Assembly: GCA_019449595.1 (NCBI GenBank)
Contig: JAGRPL010000004.1
Coordinates: forward strand, 62,001-126,000
Direction of reading: 5' to 3'
DNA: 64,000 nucleotides
Source of the DNA: Rhodoferax sp.
GTDB taxonomy: Bacteria; Pseudomonadota; Gammaproteobacteria; Burkholderiales; Burkholderiaceae_C
In this document: in pieces, positions 8,501-17,643 of the stretch
Layout: every line of letters begins with the position of its first letter
Numbering within the stretch: the first letter of the stretch is position 1
The notes under the pieces: generated by a model
Databases searched by the model: none
Told to the model about the DNA's origin: nothing
What the model saw: only the letters and a program-made list of their open reading frames with translations
Translations under genes and position numbers: made by a program

Positions 8501-9508
8501 ATGCTGATCAAAACGCCAGGCAACGGTTTCAACCACGCGGTTGCCAGTGAGATTACCGATCGTTCCGTGTACGAGGGGCGCCGTGACCTGCTGCGGATGG
8601 CGGCGGCCGGGGCTGCCGGCACCGCTCTGGCGGGCTGGGCATTGCGCCAGGCCCTGGCACAGGGGCAAAGCGGGGTGCCGCGTCCGGGCAAGCTGGCGGC
8701 ACTGGCGGGCAGACCTTCTGGCGTGGCGGGCGTCAGCACCATGGAAAAACTGACGGCGTACAAGGACGCCAGCACCTACAACAATTTCTACGAGTTCGGC
8801 ACCGACAAGGCCGACCCGGCCGTCAACGCCCACACGCTCCGAACCGCGCCCTGGTCGGTGGAGATCGAGGGGCTGGTCAAGAAACCGGGCAAGCTGGCTC
8901 TGGAAGACTTGCTCAAGCTCAGCCCCCTGGAGGAGCGCATCTACCGCCTGCGCTGCGTGGAAGGCTGGTCCATGGTCATTCCCTGGGTGGGCTATTCCCT
9001 GGCCGAGCTCGTCAAGCGGGTGGAACCCCTGGGCAGTGCCAAGTACGTCGAATTTGTGACCCTGGCCGATCCCAAGACCATGCCTTACGTGGGTTCCCGC
9101 GTGCTGGACTGGCCCTATGTGGAAGGGTTGCGCCTGGACGAGGCGATGCACCCGCTGACCCTGCTCGCGTTCGGCATGTACGGAGAGGTGTTGCCCAACC
9201 AGAACGGCGCACCGGTGCGGCTGGTGGTGCCCTGGAAGTATGGCTTCAAGAGTGCCAAGAGCATTGTGAAGATCCGTTTCACGGACCGGCAGCCATCGAC
9301 CGCCTGGAACAAGGCCGCGGCCAATGAATACGGGTTCTATTCCAACGTCAATCCGAATGTGGACCACCCGCGCTGGAGCCAGGCCACGGAGCGCCGCATC
9401 GGAGAAGATGGCCTGTTCAGCAAGCGACGCAAGAGCCTGATGTTCAATGGCTACGAAGCGCAGGTAGGGCAGCTGTATGCGGGCATGGACCTGAAAAAGC
9501 TGTTTTGA
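8501..9508 (+). CDS. msrP: Periplasmic methionine sulfoxide reductase, molybdopterin catalytic subunit MsrP
   Basis: Reduces methionine sulfoxide residues in periplasmic proteins using a molybdenum cofactor, with electrons from MsrQ. The 335-residue protein has a twin-arginine export signal ([12 protein letters not shown], Arg27-Arg28) and the conserved molybdenum-ligand cysteine in RLRCVEGW (Cys152), as in YedY. The first residues [14 protein letters not shown] match the family N-terminus. It overlaps msrQ by four bases. The window also encodes tatABC, the export route it needs. Confidence 0.94.
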   Translation: MLIKTPGNGFNHAVASEITDRSVYEGRRDLLRMAAAGAAGTALAGWALRQALAQGQSGVPRPGKLAALAGRPSGVAGVSTMEKLTAYKDASTYNNFYEFGTDKADPAVNAHTLRTAPWSVEIEGLVKKPGKLALEDLLKLSPLEERIYRLRCVEGWSMVIPWVGYSLAELVKRVEPLGSAKYVEFVTLADPKTMPYVGSRVLDWPYVEGLRLDEAMHPLTLLAFGMYGEVLPNQNGAPVRLVVPWKYGFKSAKSIVKIRFTDRQPSTAWNKAAANEYGFYSNVNPNVDHPRWSQATERRIGEDGLFSKRRKSLMFNGYEAQVGQLYAGMDLKKLF

Positions 9509-10161
9509 CGGCCGTGCGTGCCTTGCTCACTGCCGGTTTGGTGGGCCGGTTTGCCAAACCGGTCTGGTTTACCGTCGCCCTGTTGCCTTTCTGCTGGCTG
9601 GTTTTTGCCGCCGCCACCGACCGGCTGGGTGCCAACCCGGCCGAGGCGCTGGTGCGCTCCACCGGGAACTGGACCCTGCGTATGCTCTGTGTGGTGCTGG
9701 CCATTACGCCCCTGCGTGTGGTGGCGAAGATGCCGGCATGGGCCCGCTTTCGGCGCATGGCGGGCCTGTTTGTGTATTTCTACGCGGTGTTGCATCTGTT
9801 GTCGTATGGCTGGTTCGACATGGGGTTGGACCTGGCGGACATTGGCCACGACATTGCCAAGCGCCCATTCATCCTGGTGGGTTTTTCGGCGTTCGTGCTG
9901 CTGACGCCGCTGGCACTGACGTCCTTCAACCGGGCGATCCGGGCCCTGGGCGGACGGCGGTGGCAACAGTTGCACCGGCTGGTGTATGCCGTTGCCTTGC
10001 TGGCCGTGCTGCACTTTTTCTGGATGCGGGCGGGCAAACACAACTTTGCCGAAGTCGCGGTCTACGGGGCCATCGTGGCGACCCTGCTGGGTTGGCGTCT
10101 GGTCCAGAATATCAGGAAAAAGACCCCGAAACTGGCGTCAATATTGCGCAGACAGCTATGA
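9505..10161 (+). CDS. msrQ: MsrP-associated heme-binding membrane subunit MsrQ
   Basis: Inner membrane b-type heme protein that passes quinol-derived electrons to MsrP. The 218-residue reading frame has about six membrane segments with conserved histidines (for example in VLHLLSY and QQLHRLVY), a ferric reductase-like fold. TTG 9505 overlaps the msrP stop; GTG 9514 is an alternative start. The last codons (LRRQL and stop) lie within a copy of the dispersed GCTAY/ATAGCTG repeat, so the natural C-terminus may have been altered by that element. Confidence 0.9.
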   Translation: MTAVRALLTAGLVGRFAKPVWFTVALLPFCWLVFAAATDRLGANPAEALVRSTGNWTLRMLCVVLAITPLRVVAKMPAWARFRRMAGLFVYFYAVLHLLSYGWFDMGLDLADIGHDIAKRPFILVGFSAFVLLTPLALTSFNRAIRALGGRRWQQLHRLVYAVALLAVLHFFWMRAGKHNFAEVAVYGAIVATLLGWRLVQNIRKKTPKLASILRRQL

Positions 10162-10172
10162 AAACAGGAGCG
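10144..10172 (-). repeat. Dispersed palindromic repeat, copy A (reverse orientation)
   Basis: Read on the minus strand: CTGTTTTCATAGCTG then TCTGCGCAA, matching the consensus core. It overlaps the last codons and the stop of msrQ. Confidence 0.7.
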
Positions 10173-10210
10173 CTTGTGGCGCGCCCGGACCTCTTTGCGC
10201 TCTCCGCTCC

Positions 10211-11494
10211 CTACAACAGACGTTCCCCGCGCAGCTGGTCGGCCATGCTGTCGCGCGCGCGGATGAGATGGGCCTGCTCACCATCGACCAGAATCTCCGC
10301 CGCGCGCGGCCGTGAGTTGTAGTTGCTGGACATGCTCATGCAGTAGGCGCCCGCCGACAGCACGGCCAGCCGGTCGCCGGCCTGGACCGCCAGTGGCCGG
10401 TCGTGGCCCAGCCAGTCGCCGCTTTCACATACGGGTCCGACGACGTCGTACACCGGCGCGCCGGGCTGGGCCTGCTTGTGCAGGTCCAGCGGCACGATCT
10501 GGTGGAAGGCCTGGTAGAGAGCCGGACGTGGCAAGTCGTTCATGGCGGCGTCGACAATGCAGAAGCTCTTCTGCTCGCCCGGCTTCATGAACAGCACTTC
10601 GGTGATGCAGATGCCGGCATTGCCGACCAGCGAGCGTCCGGGCTCAATCATCAGCTTGCGCTGGCCGAAACCGCGGGCATCGAGTTTGGCCAGCAGTTTG
10701 GCCCACAGGGCGTCGGCGGGCGGGGGGGTGTCACCTTGGTAATTGATGCCCAGTCCGCCACCGAAGTCGATATGGTGGATGGGAATGCCGGCGGCTTCAA
10801 TGGCCGCCACCAGGTCCAGCATGCGGTCCATGGCGTCCAGGTAGGGCGTTTCTTCGGTGATCTGGGAGCCGATGTGGCAGTCGATGCCCACCACGTGCAG
10901 ACCCGGCAGCGAAGCCGCGCGCTGGTACGTGGCCAGCGTGCGCTCGTGTGCAATGCCAAACTTGTTGCCCTTGAGCCCGGTGGAAATGTAGGGGTGGGTT
11001 TTGGGGTCGACGTTGGGGTTGACGCGGATGCTGACCGGAGCGCGCATCTGCAGGGACAGGGCCACCGTGTTGAGGACGTCCAGTTCGGCTTCGCTTTCGA
11101 CGTTGAAGCAGCCAATGCCGGCCTGCAAGGCCTCCCGCATCTCCTGGCGGGTTTTTCCCACGCCGGAGAAGATGACCTTGGCCGGATCACCGCCGGCGGC
11201 CAGCACGCGGGCCAGCTCGCCACCGGACACGATATCGAAGCCACATCCGGCCTGCGCAAACAGCTGCAGCACGCCCAGCGTGGAGTTGGCTTTCATGGCG
11301 TAGCAAATCTGCGCGTTGCGTCCGGCAAAGCCGCGCTGGTAAGCGGCCAGGGCGTCCAGCATGGAGGCCTTGGAATAGACGAACAGCGGCGTTCCGTGGG
11401 CGCTGGCCAGGGCGTCCAGCGGGCAGGCTTCCACATGAAGCTGGCCGTTGGCGTAGTGGATGTGTGGCTGGCCGGGAAGGGACGTGGGGATCAT
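10211..11494 (-). CDS. lysA: Diaminopimelate decarboxylase
   Basis: PLP enzyme for the last step of lysine synthesis, meso-diaminopimelate to lysine. The 427-residue protein has the PLP lysine in CYAMKAN (Lys68), the GGGLGINY phosphate-binding loop and the CESGDWLG active-site cysteine segment near the C-terminus. Start ATG 11494 overlaps the lptM stop by four bases. An in-frame start further upstream (11617) would run through lptM. Gene order lysA-lptM divergent from cyaY is common in Burkholderiales. Confidence 0.95.
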   Translation of the reverse strand: MIPTSLPGQPHIHYANGQLHVEACPLDALASAHGTPLFVYSKASMLDALAAYQRGFAGRNAQICYAMKANSTLGVLQLFAQAGCGFDIVSGGELARVLAAGGDPAKVIFSGVGKTRQEMREALQAGIGCFNVESEAELDVLNTVALSLQMRAPVSIRVNPNVDPKTHPYISTGLKGNKFGIAHERTLATYQRAASLPGLHVVGIDCHIGSQITEETPYLDAMDRMLDLVAAIEAAGIPIHHIDFGGGLGINYQGDTPPPADALWAKLLAKLDARGFGQRKLMIEPGRSLVGNAGICITEVLFMKPGEQKSFCIVDAAMNDLPRPALYQAFHQIVPLDLHKQAQPGAPVYDVVGPVCESGDWLGHDRPLAVQAGDRLAVLSAGAYCMSMSSNYNSRPRAAEILVDGEQAHLIRARDSMADQLRGERLL

Positions 11495-11685
11495 GGGGTG
11501 TGGGGTTCCGAAGGTGAAGTGGCGGGAGTTGCCGGCGCAGGCGCCGCTGCAGGGCCTGCAGATTTGGCGGAAGCGGGTCGTGGCGGGGGCAGATACAGGT
11601 TGCCGGTTTGGCCGCATCCGGCCAGATTCAACACACCCGCGCCAAGGACAAGCGCGCTGACTAGAATTTGCTTTGCAATCAACAT
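11491..11685 (-). CDS. lptM: LPS translocon maturation lipoprotein LptM (YifL-like)
   Basis: A 64-residue lipoprotein. The hydrophobic signal ends in a lipobox LAGC (Cys24), followed by [10 protein letters not shown], the hallmark of the LptM/YifL family, which assists assembly of the LptD LPS translocon. The rest is an Ala/Pro-rich linker. It is co-translated with lysA (ATGA overlap). Only 12 bp separate its start codon from the divergent cyaY start, so each gene's promoter must lie inside the other's coding region or the signals must be extremely compact. Confidence 0.88.
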   Translation of the reverse strand: MLIAKQILVSALVLGAGVLNLAGCGQTGNLYLPPPRPASAKSAGPAAAPAPATPATSPSEPHTP

Positions 11686-11697
11686 GGTGAAATTGTA

Positions 11698-12027
11698 ATG
11701 ACCGACCCCGAATTCATGGACCGCGCGGACGCTTTGCTCAAGGCTGTGGAGGCCTGCTGCGACCGCATCAACGACGAAACCGATGCCGATGTGGACAACC
11801 AGCGGGTGGGGGGCATGGTAACCCTGACCTTTTCCAACGGAAGCCAGATTGTCATCAACCAGCAAAAGCCGCTGCACGAGATCTGGCTGGCGACCAAGTC
11901 CGGGGGCTACCACTACCGTTGGGTGGATGGCCAGTGGCGTGACACCAAGGGCCAGGGGGAGTTCTTCTCTGCGCTCTCCAGCAACGCCAGCTTGCAGGCT
12001 GGTCAGGCGTTGCAGTTCGCGGCGTGA
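11698..12027 (+). CDS. cyaY: Iron-sulfur cluster assembly protein CyaY (bacterial frataxin)
   Basis: Small iron-binding regulator of the Isc cysteine desulfurase complex. The 109 residues show the acidic first helix ([20 protein letters not shown], then [13 protein letters not shown] acidic residues) and the beta-sheet signature [17 protein letters not shown] followed by [12 protein letters not shown], typical of frataxins. Start ATG 11698 is set by the family N-terminus. Its stop codon directly abuts the end of mrcA on the other strand. Confidence 0.95.
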   Translation: MTDPEFMDRADALLKAVEACCDRINDETDADVDNQRVGGMVTLTFSNGSQIVINQQKPLHEIWLATKSGGYHYRWVDGQWRDTKGQGEFFSALSSNASLQAGQALQFAA

Positions 12028-14406
12028 TCAGTTCTTGAACAGATCCAGGATTTTTTTCTTCTCATCGGCGGGGGGCAGCGGCAGGGGCGTTGCGTCAGGT
12101 TTCTCCTCCAGCCCCAGCCCGGAAACGCCCGCGCCCTTGGCAAATTCGTCGTAATACCATTCGTTGTTCACGTTCACGACCCCCTCGGGTACGGACGGTT
12201 CCATGACGGGCACATTCTTGAGCGCTTGGGCCATGAAGCTGATCCAGACGGGCAGGCTCAGGCCGCCACCGGTTTCGCGGTCGCCGAGTTTGCGGGGTGT
12301 GTCGTAACCGATCCAGGTAACCGCCGTCAGGGTGGGCTGGAATCCGGCAAACCAGGCGTCCAGGGAGTCGTTGGTCGTCCCGGTCTTGCCATACACATCA
12401 GGGCGCTTCAGCGTGGCCTGGGCGCGTGCCGCCGTGCCGGAGCGGGTCACCTCCTGCAGCAGGCTGTCCATGATGAAGGCGTTGCGGGCGTCAATGGCGC
12501 GTTGCGACTCATCGAGTACCGGGGGCTGGGTTTCCACCAGAACCTTGCCGCGCTGTTCGTTCACTTTGGAGACCAGCCAGGGGTTGACCCGGTAACCCCC
12601 GTTGGCGAAGACTGAGTAGCCCACGGCCATTTGCATGGGCGTTACCGATCCGGCGCCCAGCGCCATGGTGAGATAGGGGGGGTGCCGTTCGGCTTCGAAT
12701 CCGAAATGGGTGATCCACTCCTGTGCGTATTGGGGGCCGATGGAACGCAGGACCTGGATCGAAATCATGTTCTTGGACTTCGCCAGGCCGCGTCGCAAGG
12801 TCATGGGGCCTTCAAACTTGCCGTCGTAATTCTTGGGCTCCCAGGGTTGTCCGCCCGTGACGCCCGCGTCGAAGAACAGGGGGGCGTCGTTGACCACGGT
12901 GGAGGGGGTGAAACCCTTCTCCAGGGCGGCTGAGTAGATAAACGGTTTGAAGCTGGAGCCTGGTTGGCGCCAGGCCTGCGTGACGTGGTTGAACTTGTTC
13001 TTGGCAAAGTCAAAGCCCCCCACCAGCGCCTTGATGGAGCCGTCGCGGGGATCGATGGCAACAAAAGCGCCTTCCACCTCGGGCAACTGGGTGATTTCCC
13101 AGGTGTCTTTCGGAGTCTTCGATACCCGGATGACGGCGCCGCGCCGCAGCTTGATGTTGGGTGGGGCCTTGTCGGACAAGCCGGATTGTGCGGGTTTGAG
13201 GCCATCACCGGTGATCTCCAGCACGGTGCCGCCCTGACGCATGGCTGTAATTTGCTTGGGGGAGGCCTCCAGCACCACGGCCGACATCACGTCGCCGTTG
13301 TCCGGACGCTCGTCCAGCGCTTCGTCCACGGCGTCTTCGGCGTCCTGCGCCGCGGTGGGCAGATCGATGAACTTCTCGGGGCCCCGGTAGACCTGGCGGC
13401 GCTCGAAGTCCATGATTCCCCGGCGCAGAGCTTGGTAGGCGGCATTCTGGTCGACGCTGCGCAGGGTGGTGTGGACATCCAGGCCGCGCGTGTAGGTTTC
13501 ATCGCCGTACTGCGCATACATCAGCTGGCGGACCATTTCCGCGACGTATTCAGCATGCACCTGGTTGCGGTTGTTCCCGTTTCGGACGTTGAGTTCCTGG
13601 TTCTTGGCCAGTTCGGCTTCCTTTTCGGTGATGAAGCCGTTTTCCAGCATGCGGTCGATGATGTAGCGCTGGCGGATGCGCGCCCGTTGCGGGTTGTTGA
13701 TGGGGTTGTAGGCCGAAGGCGCCTTGGGCAGGCCGGCCAGCATGGCGGCCTCGGCAATGGTGATGTCCTTGAGGGGTTTGCCGAAATAGGTTTCGGATGC
13801 GGCGGCAAAACCGTAGGCACGGTTGCCCAGGAAGATCTGGTTCATGTAGATTTCCAGAATCTGGTCCTTGCTCAGCATGTGCTCCAGCTTGAAGGTGAGC
13901 AGGATCTCGTAGATCTTGCGGGTGAAGGTCTTCTCCGACGACAGGTAGACGTTGCGGGCCACCTGCATCGTGATGGTGGAGGCGCCCTGGCTTTTTGCCC
14001 GACCCACATTGGCCAGTCCTGCGCGTAGTACGCCCAGATAGTCCACGCCACCGTGCTGGTAGAAGCGGGCATCTTCAATCGCCAGCACGGCGTTGGTCAT
14101 GACCTTGGGAATTTCGGCAATCGGTGTCAGGTTGCGCCGCTCTTCACCGAATTCCCCCAGGAGATCCCCTTCCGCGGAAAAAATGCGCAGGGGCAGCTTG
14201 GGGCGGTAATCCGACAGGTCGGAGATATCCGGCAGGTTGGGAAAGGCCACCGACAGGGCCAGCGCGATGACCATCAACAGGGAAACTGCGCCAGCAACGG
14301 CCAAGCCGGTCGCCCACAGGGCCAGGCGTGCAAGCCAATGCATGGACGCAATGCGTTCACGCAGCCTGGGTTTGTTTTTCTCGGACGGTGTGGGGGAAGT
14401 AGGCAT
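12028..14406 (-). CDS. mrcA: Bifunctional penicillin-binding protein 1A (glycosyltransferase/transpeptidase)
   Basis: Class A PBP that polymerises and cross-links peptidoglycan. The 792-residue protein has an N-terminal membrane anchor (about 26-54), the GT51 domain with catalytic EDARFYQHGG (Glu111) and GASTITMQVARN, an OB-like insert, and a transpeptidase domain with SSFK near residue 483, SKN near 545 and KTGTT near 673. The length is normal for PBP1A. It is transcribed divergently from the pil operon, as its homologue is in many proteobacteria (mrcA-pilM). Confidence 0.96.
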   Translation of the reverse strand: MPTSPTPSEKNKPRLRERIASMHWLARLALWATGLAVAGAVSLLMVIALALSVAFPNLPDISDLSDYRPKLPLRIFSAEGDLLGEFGEERRNLTPIAEIPKVMTNAVLAIEDARFYQHGGVDYLGVLRAGLANVGRAKSQGASTITMQVARNVYLSSEKTFTRKIYEILLTFKLEHMLSKDQILEIYMNQIFLGNRAYGFAAASETYFGKPLKDITIAEAAMLAGLPKAPSAYNPINNPQRARIRQRYIIDRMLENGFITEKEAELAKNQELNVRNGNNRNQVHAEYVAEMVRQLMYAQYGDETYTRGLDVHTTLRSVDQNAAYQALRRGIMDFERRQVYRGPEKFIDLPTAAQDAEDAVDEALDERPDNGDVMSAVVLEASPKQITAMRQGGTVLEITGDGLKPAQSGLSDKAPPNIKLRRGAVIRVSKTPKDTWEITQLPEVEGAFVAIDPRDGSIKALVGGFDFAKNKFNHVTQAWRQPGSSFKPFIYSAALEKGFTPSTVVNDAPLFFDAGVTGGQPWEPKNYDGKFEGPMTLRRGLAKSKNMISIQVLRSIGPQYAQEWITHFGFEAERHPPYLTMALGAGSVTPMQMAVGYSVFANGGYRVNPWLVSKVNEQRGKVLVETQPPVLDESQRAIDARNAFIMDSLLQEVTRSGTAARAQATLKRPDVYGKTGTTNDSLDAWFAGFQPTLTAVTWIGYDTPRKLGDRETGGGLSLPVWISFMAQALKNVPVMEPSVPEGVVNVNNEWYYDEFAKGAGVSGLGLEEKPDATPLPLPPADEKKKILDLFKN

Positions 14407-14432
14407 GGCTATGGAAGTTAGGGTGCCCGGGC

Positions 14433-14438
14433 ATTATA
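14433..14438 (-). promoter_or_regulatory. Predicted -10 element of mrcA
   Basis: A perfect TATAAT on the minus strand, 27 bp upstream of the mrcA start, preceded by a run of five T. The -35 region is not obvious, so this is only a moderately supported promoter. Confidence 0.45.
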
Positions 14439-14551
14439 AAAATGCGCGGCTGGCAGGCTGCTGGGCGGCCAATGCCCGTATTGTTGCCGTTTCCGGCCGT
14501 GGCGTCCGAATCGGTGGATGGTTTTCTATGGCGAGCCAAAATCGTCGGCTT

Positions 14552-14580
14552 TTGACAACGGTTGAAACGAGTTGAAACAG
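14552..14580 (+). promoter_or_regulatory. Candidate pilM promoter region with tandem GTTGAAAC repeats
   Basis: A consensus -35 TTGACA (14552-14557) is followed by two copies of GTTGAAAC (14561-14568 and 14571-14578) spaced by one helical turn (10 bp). No good -10 follows at normal spacing, which suggests activator dependence or a binding site for a regulator of the pil operon. The rest of the 267-bp mrcA-pilM intergenic region shows no gene. Confidence 0.35.
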
Positions 14581-14673
14581 AAAAAACCTTTTGGGACAAG
14601 GAGCTTACTGATAGCATTCAAGTGATTTCTTAAGTTTGGCCGGTGCTTGACCGGTCTGTTTCAGGGGACCGTT

Positions 14674-15753
14674 TTGATCTCATTGGGGTCGTTTCTCAGT
14701 CGTCAGCCAGTACCGATGCTCGGGCTGGACATCAGTTCCTCCAGTGTGAAGCTGGTGGAGTTGGGCCGTGACAAGGCCGGCAATCTCGTGCTGGAGCGTT
14801 GCGCCATTGAGCCGCTGGAGCGGGGATGGATCACGGATGGCAATATTGAGAAGTTTGACGAGGTGGCCAATGCGCTGCGGCGTCTGGTCAAGAAAAGCGG
14901 CACCAAAACCAAGAATGTGGCCATGGCATTGCCGCCGTCGGCGGTCATTACCAAGAAGATCATCCTTCCTGGGGGAATGACGGATCAGGAGCTGGAGCAG
15001 CAGGTCGAGACCGAGGCAAACCAGTACATCCCCTTTCCGCTGGATGAAGTCAGTCTGGATTTTTGCGTGATCGGTCCCAGCGCTACGTCGGCCGGTGATG
15101 TGGAGGTGCTGATTGCCGCTTCGCGCAAGGAAAAAGTACAAGATATTCAGGGCTTGGCGGAAGCCGCCGGGCTCACGCCGCTGGTGGTGGATGTGGAGTC
15201 CTACGCGGCCCGCCTGGCGGCGGGGCGGTTGATTGAAAACCTGCCGAACAAGGGGGCAGGTCTGATCGTTGCCTTGTTCGAGGTTGGGGCGCTGACCACC
15301 AGCATGCAGGTGCTGCGCGATGACGAGGTGCTGTATGACCGGGATCAGGCATTTGGTGGTGCCCAGCTCACGCAGCTGATCGTGCGGCAGTACGGCTTCT
15401 CGCAGGAAGAGGCGGAGAGCAAGAAACGCAGCGGTGAGTTGCCTGATGACTACGAGTCGTCCGTATTGCGCCCCTTTATTGAAACCATGGTCCAGGAATT
15501 GGGCCGGGCGCTGCAGTTTTTCTTTACCAGTACGCCCCACAACAAGGTGGACTACATCATGCTGGCCGGTGGCTCTGCCGCCTTGCCCGGGCTGACTGCT
15601 GCGGTTACCCAGCACACCACGTTCCCCTGCACCTTGCTCAATCCCTTTGACGGCATGGAGATCGGAGACGGCGTGCGTTTGAAGAGAATGACCCGTGAGG
15701 CACCGTCGTACCTTACGTCGTGCGGTCTTGCGTTGCGGAGGTTTGCGCAGTGA
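14674..15753 (+). CDS. pilM: Type IV pilus inner membrane assembly ATPase-like protein PilM
   Basis: Actin-like cytoplasmic protein that binds the N-terminus of PilN and aligns the pilus machine across the envelope. The 359-residue protein carries LGLDISSSSVKLVEL, the family nucleotide-binding phosphate-1 motif, and LAGGSAALPGL in the C-terminal half. Start TTG 14674 was chosen because AGGGGA sits 5 nt upstream and the product MISLGSFLSRQ fits the family; ATG 14716 is the alternative. First gene of pilMNOPQ, with the next four linked by overlaps or short gaps. Confidence 0.93.
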   Translation: MISLGSFLSRQPVPMLGLDISSSSVKLVELGRDKAGNLVLERCAIEPLERGWITDGNIEKFDEVANALRRLVKKSGTKTKNVAMALPPSAVITKKIILPGGMTDQELEQQVETEANQYIPFPLDEVSLDFCVIGPSATSAGDVEVLIAASRKEKVQDIQGLAEAAGLTPLVVDVESYAARLAAGRLIENLPNKGAGLIVALFEVGALTTSMQVLRDDEVLYDRDQAFGGAQLTQLIVRQYGFSQEEAESKKRSGELPDDYESSVLRPFIETMVQELGRALQFFFTSTPHNKVDYIMLAGGSAALPGLTAAVTQHTTFPCTLLNPFDGMEIGDGVRLKRMTREAPSYLTSCGLALRRFAQ

Positions 15754-16415
15754 TTCTGATCAATCTGCTTCCGCACCGGGAAGCTGCCCGCAAACGGCGG
15801 CGCGAACTGTTCAATTTGTCCCTGGGGGCCTCCGCTGTGCTGGGCGGCCTGATCGCCGGGGCCGTGTTCTTGTGGTTCCAGGCGGCCATTTCGGTTCAAC
15901 AGGGGACCAATGTGGTCCTGGAGACCGAGATCAAGAAGCTGGAGAGCCAGATCAAGGAAATTGAAGGACTGGAAGCCGAAATTGCGGCCTTGCGCGCCCG
16001 CCAGCAGGCGGTGGAGGATTTGCAGTCAGACCGCAATTTGCCAGTGCATTTGCTCACCGAACTGGTCAACCAATTGCCTGATGGTGTCTATATTTCCAAG
16101 ATGACCCAGGTGGATCAGCTGGTGACGTTGACCGGTGTCGCGCAGTCCAACGAGCGGGTGTCCGAACTGTTGCGCAACCTGGCCAGCAATACGCCGTGGT
16201 TCAGCAAACCCGAATTGGTGGAAATCGTGGCGGGCAGTGTGGCGCTGTCGGCCCGGGACCAACGGCGGGTGGCTAACTTTACGATCAGGGTTCGCCTGAT
16301 GCGCGCCAGTGAGGCGGAAAAGGCCGCTGCAGCCAAGGTGGCGGAGGCGGCATCGACGGTTGCCGTTGCTGCATCGGCTCCTGTTGCTGCCGCGTCTGCA
16401 GGCGGCAAGAAATAG
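15750..16415 (+). CDS. pilN: Type IV pilus assembly protein PilN
   Basis: Bitopic inner membrane protein that pairs with PilO and holds PilM. The 221-residue product starts with ILINLLPHREAARKRRR, the PilM-binding INLLP motif, followed by one membrane helix (about residues 25-48), a coiled coil (52-80) and a periplasmic ferredoxin-like domain. The GTG start at 15750 overlaps the pilM stop (GTGA). The Ala-rich tail after residue 195 is a low-complexity extension. Confidence 0.93.
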   Translation: MILINLLPHREAARKRRRELFNLSLGASAVLGGLIAGAVFLWFQAAISVQQGTNVVLETEIKKLESQIKEIEGLEAEIAALRARQQAVEDLQSDRNLPVHLLTELVNQLPDGVYISKMTQVDQLVTLTGVAQSNERVSELLRNLASNTPWFSKPELVEIVAGSVALSARDQRRVANFTIRVRLMRASEAEKAAAAKVAEAASTVAVAASAPVAAASAGGKK

Positions 16416-16426
16416 CAGGAACCCGT

Positions 16427-17104
16427 ATGGCGATCAAAACTCTCAAATCGGTGAATTTTGCGGAACTCCAGCAAAAGGTGCTGGGGCAGTTCCGCGATCT
16501 GGATCCCAAAGATCCGTCGGTGTGGCCCTCCATTCCCCGCTACGCCTTGTTTGTGGCTACGGCGGTGGCCATTGTGGTGGCCTTGTGGTTCGTGTGGCTC
16601 AGCGGCGAGCAGGAAGTCCTGCAGCAGGAGCAGGACAAGGAGGTCAAACTCCGTGAAGAGTACAAGACCAAGCTGGCCAAGGCGGTCAACCTGGATGTCC
16701 TGAAGAAACAGCGTGAGCAGGTGCAGCAGTATGTGACCCAGCTCGAGAAGCAATTGCCCAGCAAGGCGGAAATGGATGCATTGCTGTCCGATATCAACCA
16801 GGCGGGTTTGGGCCGCAGCCTGCAATTCGACTTGTTCCGCCCCGGCCAGATTGCCGTCAAGGAGTATTACGCCGAGTTGCCCATCGCGATCCGGGTTACG
16901 GGTCGTTACCACGATATCGGTGCCTTTGCTTCCGATATTGCCAACCTGTCCCGTATCGTGACCCTGAACAACCTGACTATCGTTCCCAAGGCGGCGGACG
17001 GCTCCCTCGTTCTGGATTCCACGGCCAAGACTTTCCGTTACCTGGACGCCAGTGAAGTGGCCTCGCAGCGCAAGGCATCGGGCGGCAAGGGAGCCAAGAA
17101 ATGA
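16427..17104 (+). CDS. pilO: Type IV pilus assembly protein PilO
   Basis: Partner of PilN in the inner membrane alignment complex. The 225-residue protein has a cytoplasmic N-terminal tail, one membrane helix at about residues 38-60, a long coiled coil to about residue 115 and a C-terminal periplasmic domain with the FRPGQ and YYAELPI segments typical of PilO. Its stop overlaps the pilP start by four bases. Confidence 0.93.
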   Translation: MAIKTLKSVNFAELQQKVLGQFRDLDPKDPSVWPSIPRYALFVATAVAIVVALWFVWLSGEQEVLQQEQDKEVKLREEYKTKLAKAVNLDVLKKQREQVQQYVTQLEKQLPSKAEMDALLSDINQAGLGRSLQFDLFRPGQIAVKEYYAELPIAIRVTGRYHDIGAFASDIANLSRIVTLNNLTIVPKAADGSLVLDSTAKTFRYLDASEVASQRKASGGKGAKK

Positions 17105-17643
17105 CGCGTTTGCAATTGCTGGCTGCGGCCGGCCTGCTCCTGGTACTGACCGGCTGCGGGTCTTCCAGCGAAGATGAGATTCGCCAGTGGATGACCGAAG
17201 AGCGCAACCAGACCCGTCCCAAAGTGCCTCCCATTCCGGCGCCCAAGCAATTCAAGCCGGAGGCTTACACCAATGCGACTGCGGTGGAGCCCTTCAGCAA
17301 CCAGAAGTTGACACAAGCCCTGAAGCGTGACGCCGCGCAAGTGGCGGCCAACGGCGCCCTGGTTGCCCCTGAACTGGCACGCCGCAAGGAGCCACTGGAG
17401 GCGTTCCCGCTGGACTCCATGAGTGTGGTGGGCAGCATCATCAAGGCCGGACAGCCGGTTGCCCTGGTGAAGGTGGACAACCTGCTGTACCAGGTGAAAC
17501 TGGGCAATTACCTGGGCCAGAACTACGGCCGGGTGACCAAAATCAGTGAGACCGAGGTGACGCTGCGCGAAATCGTGCAGGACGCGGTCGGTGAGTGGAT
17601 TGAACGCGTTGCAACGCTGCAGTTGCAGGAGAAGTCGAAATGA
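17101..17643 (+). CDS. pilP: Type IV pilus lipoprotein PilP
   Basis: Inner membrane lipoprotein linking PilNO to the PilQ secretin. The 180 residues start with a lipoprotein signal ending LTGC (Cys18), then a flexible Pro-rich linker and a C-terminal beta-sandwich with MSVVGSI and LVKVDNLLYQVKLGNYLGQN, the PilP signature. It overlaps pilQ by four bases. Confidence 0.94.
   Translation: MTRLQLLAAAGLLLVLTGCGSSSEDEIRQWMTEERNQTRPKVPPIPAPKQFKPEAYTNATAVEPFSNQKLTQALKRDAAQVAANGALVAPELARRKEPLEAFPLDSMSVVGSIIKAGQPVALVKVDNLLYQVKLGNYLGQNYGRVTKISETEVTLREIVQDAVGEWIERVATLQLQEKSK

Noticed and set aside
14600..14660. TTTGGCC...CTTGAC before pilM as a sigma-54 promoter
   Set aside because: The conserved GC at -12 is missing at the correct spacing.
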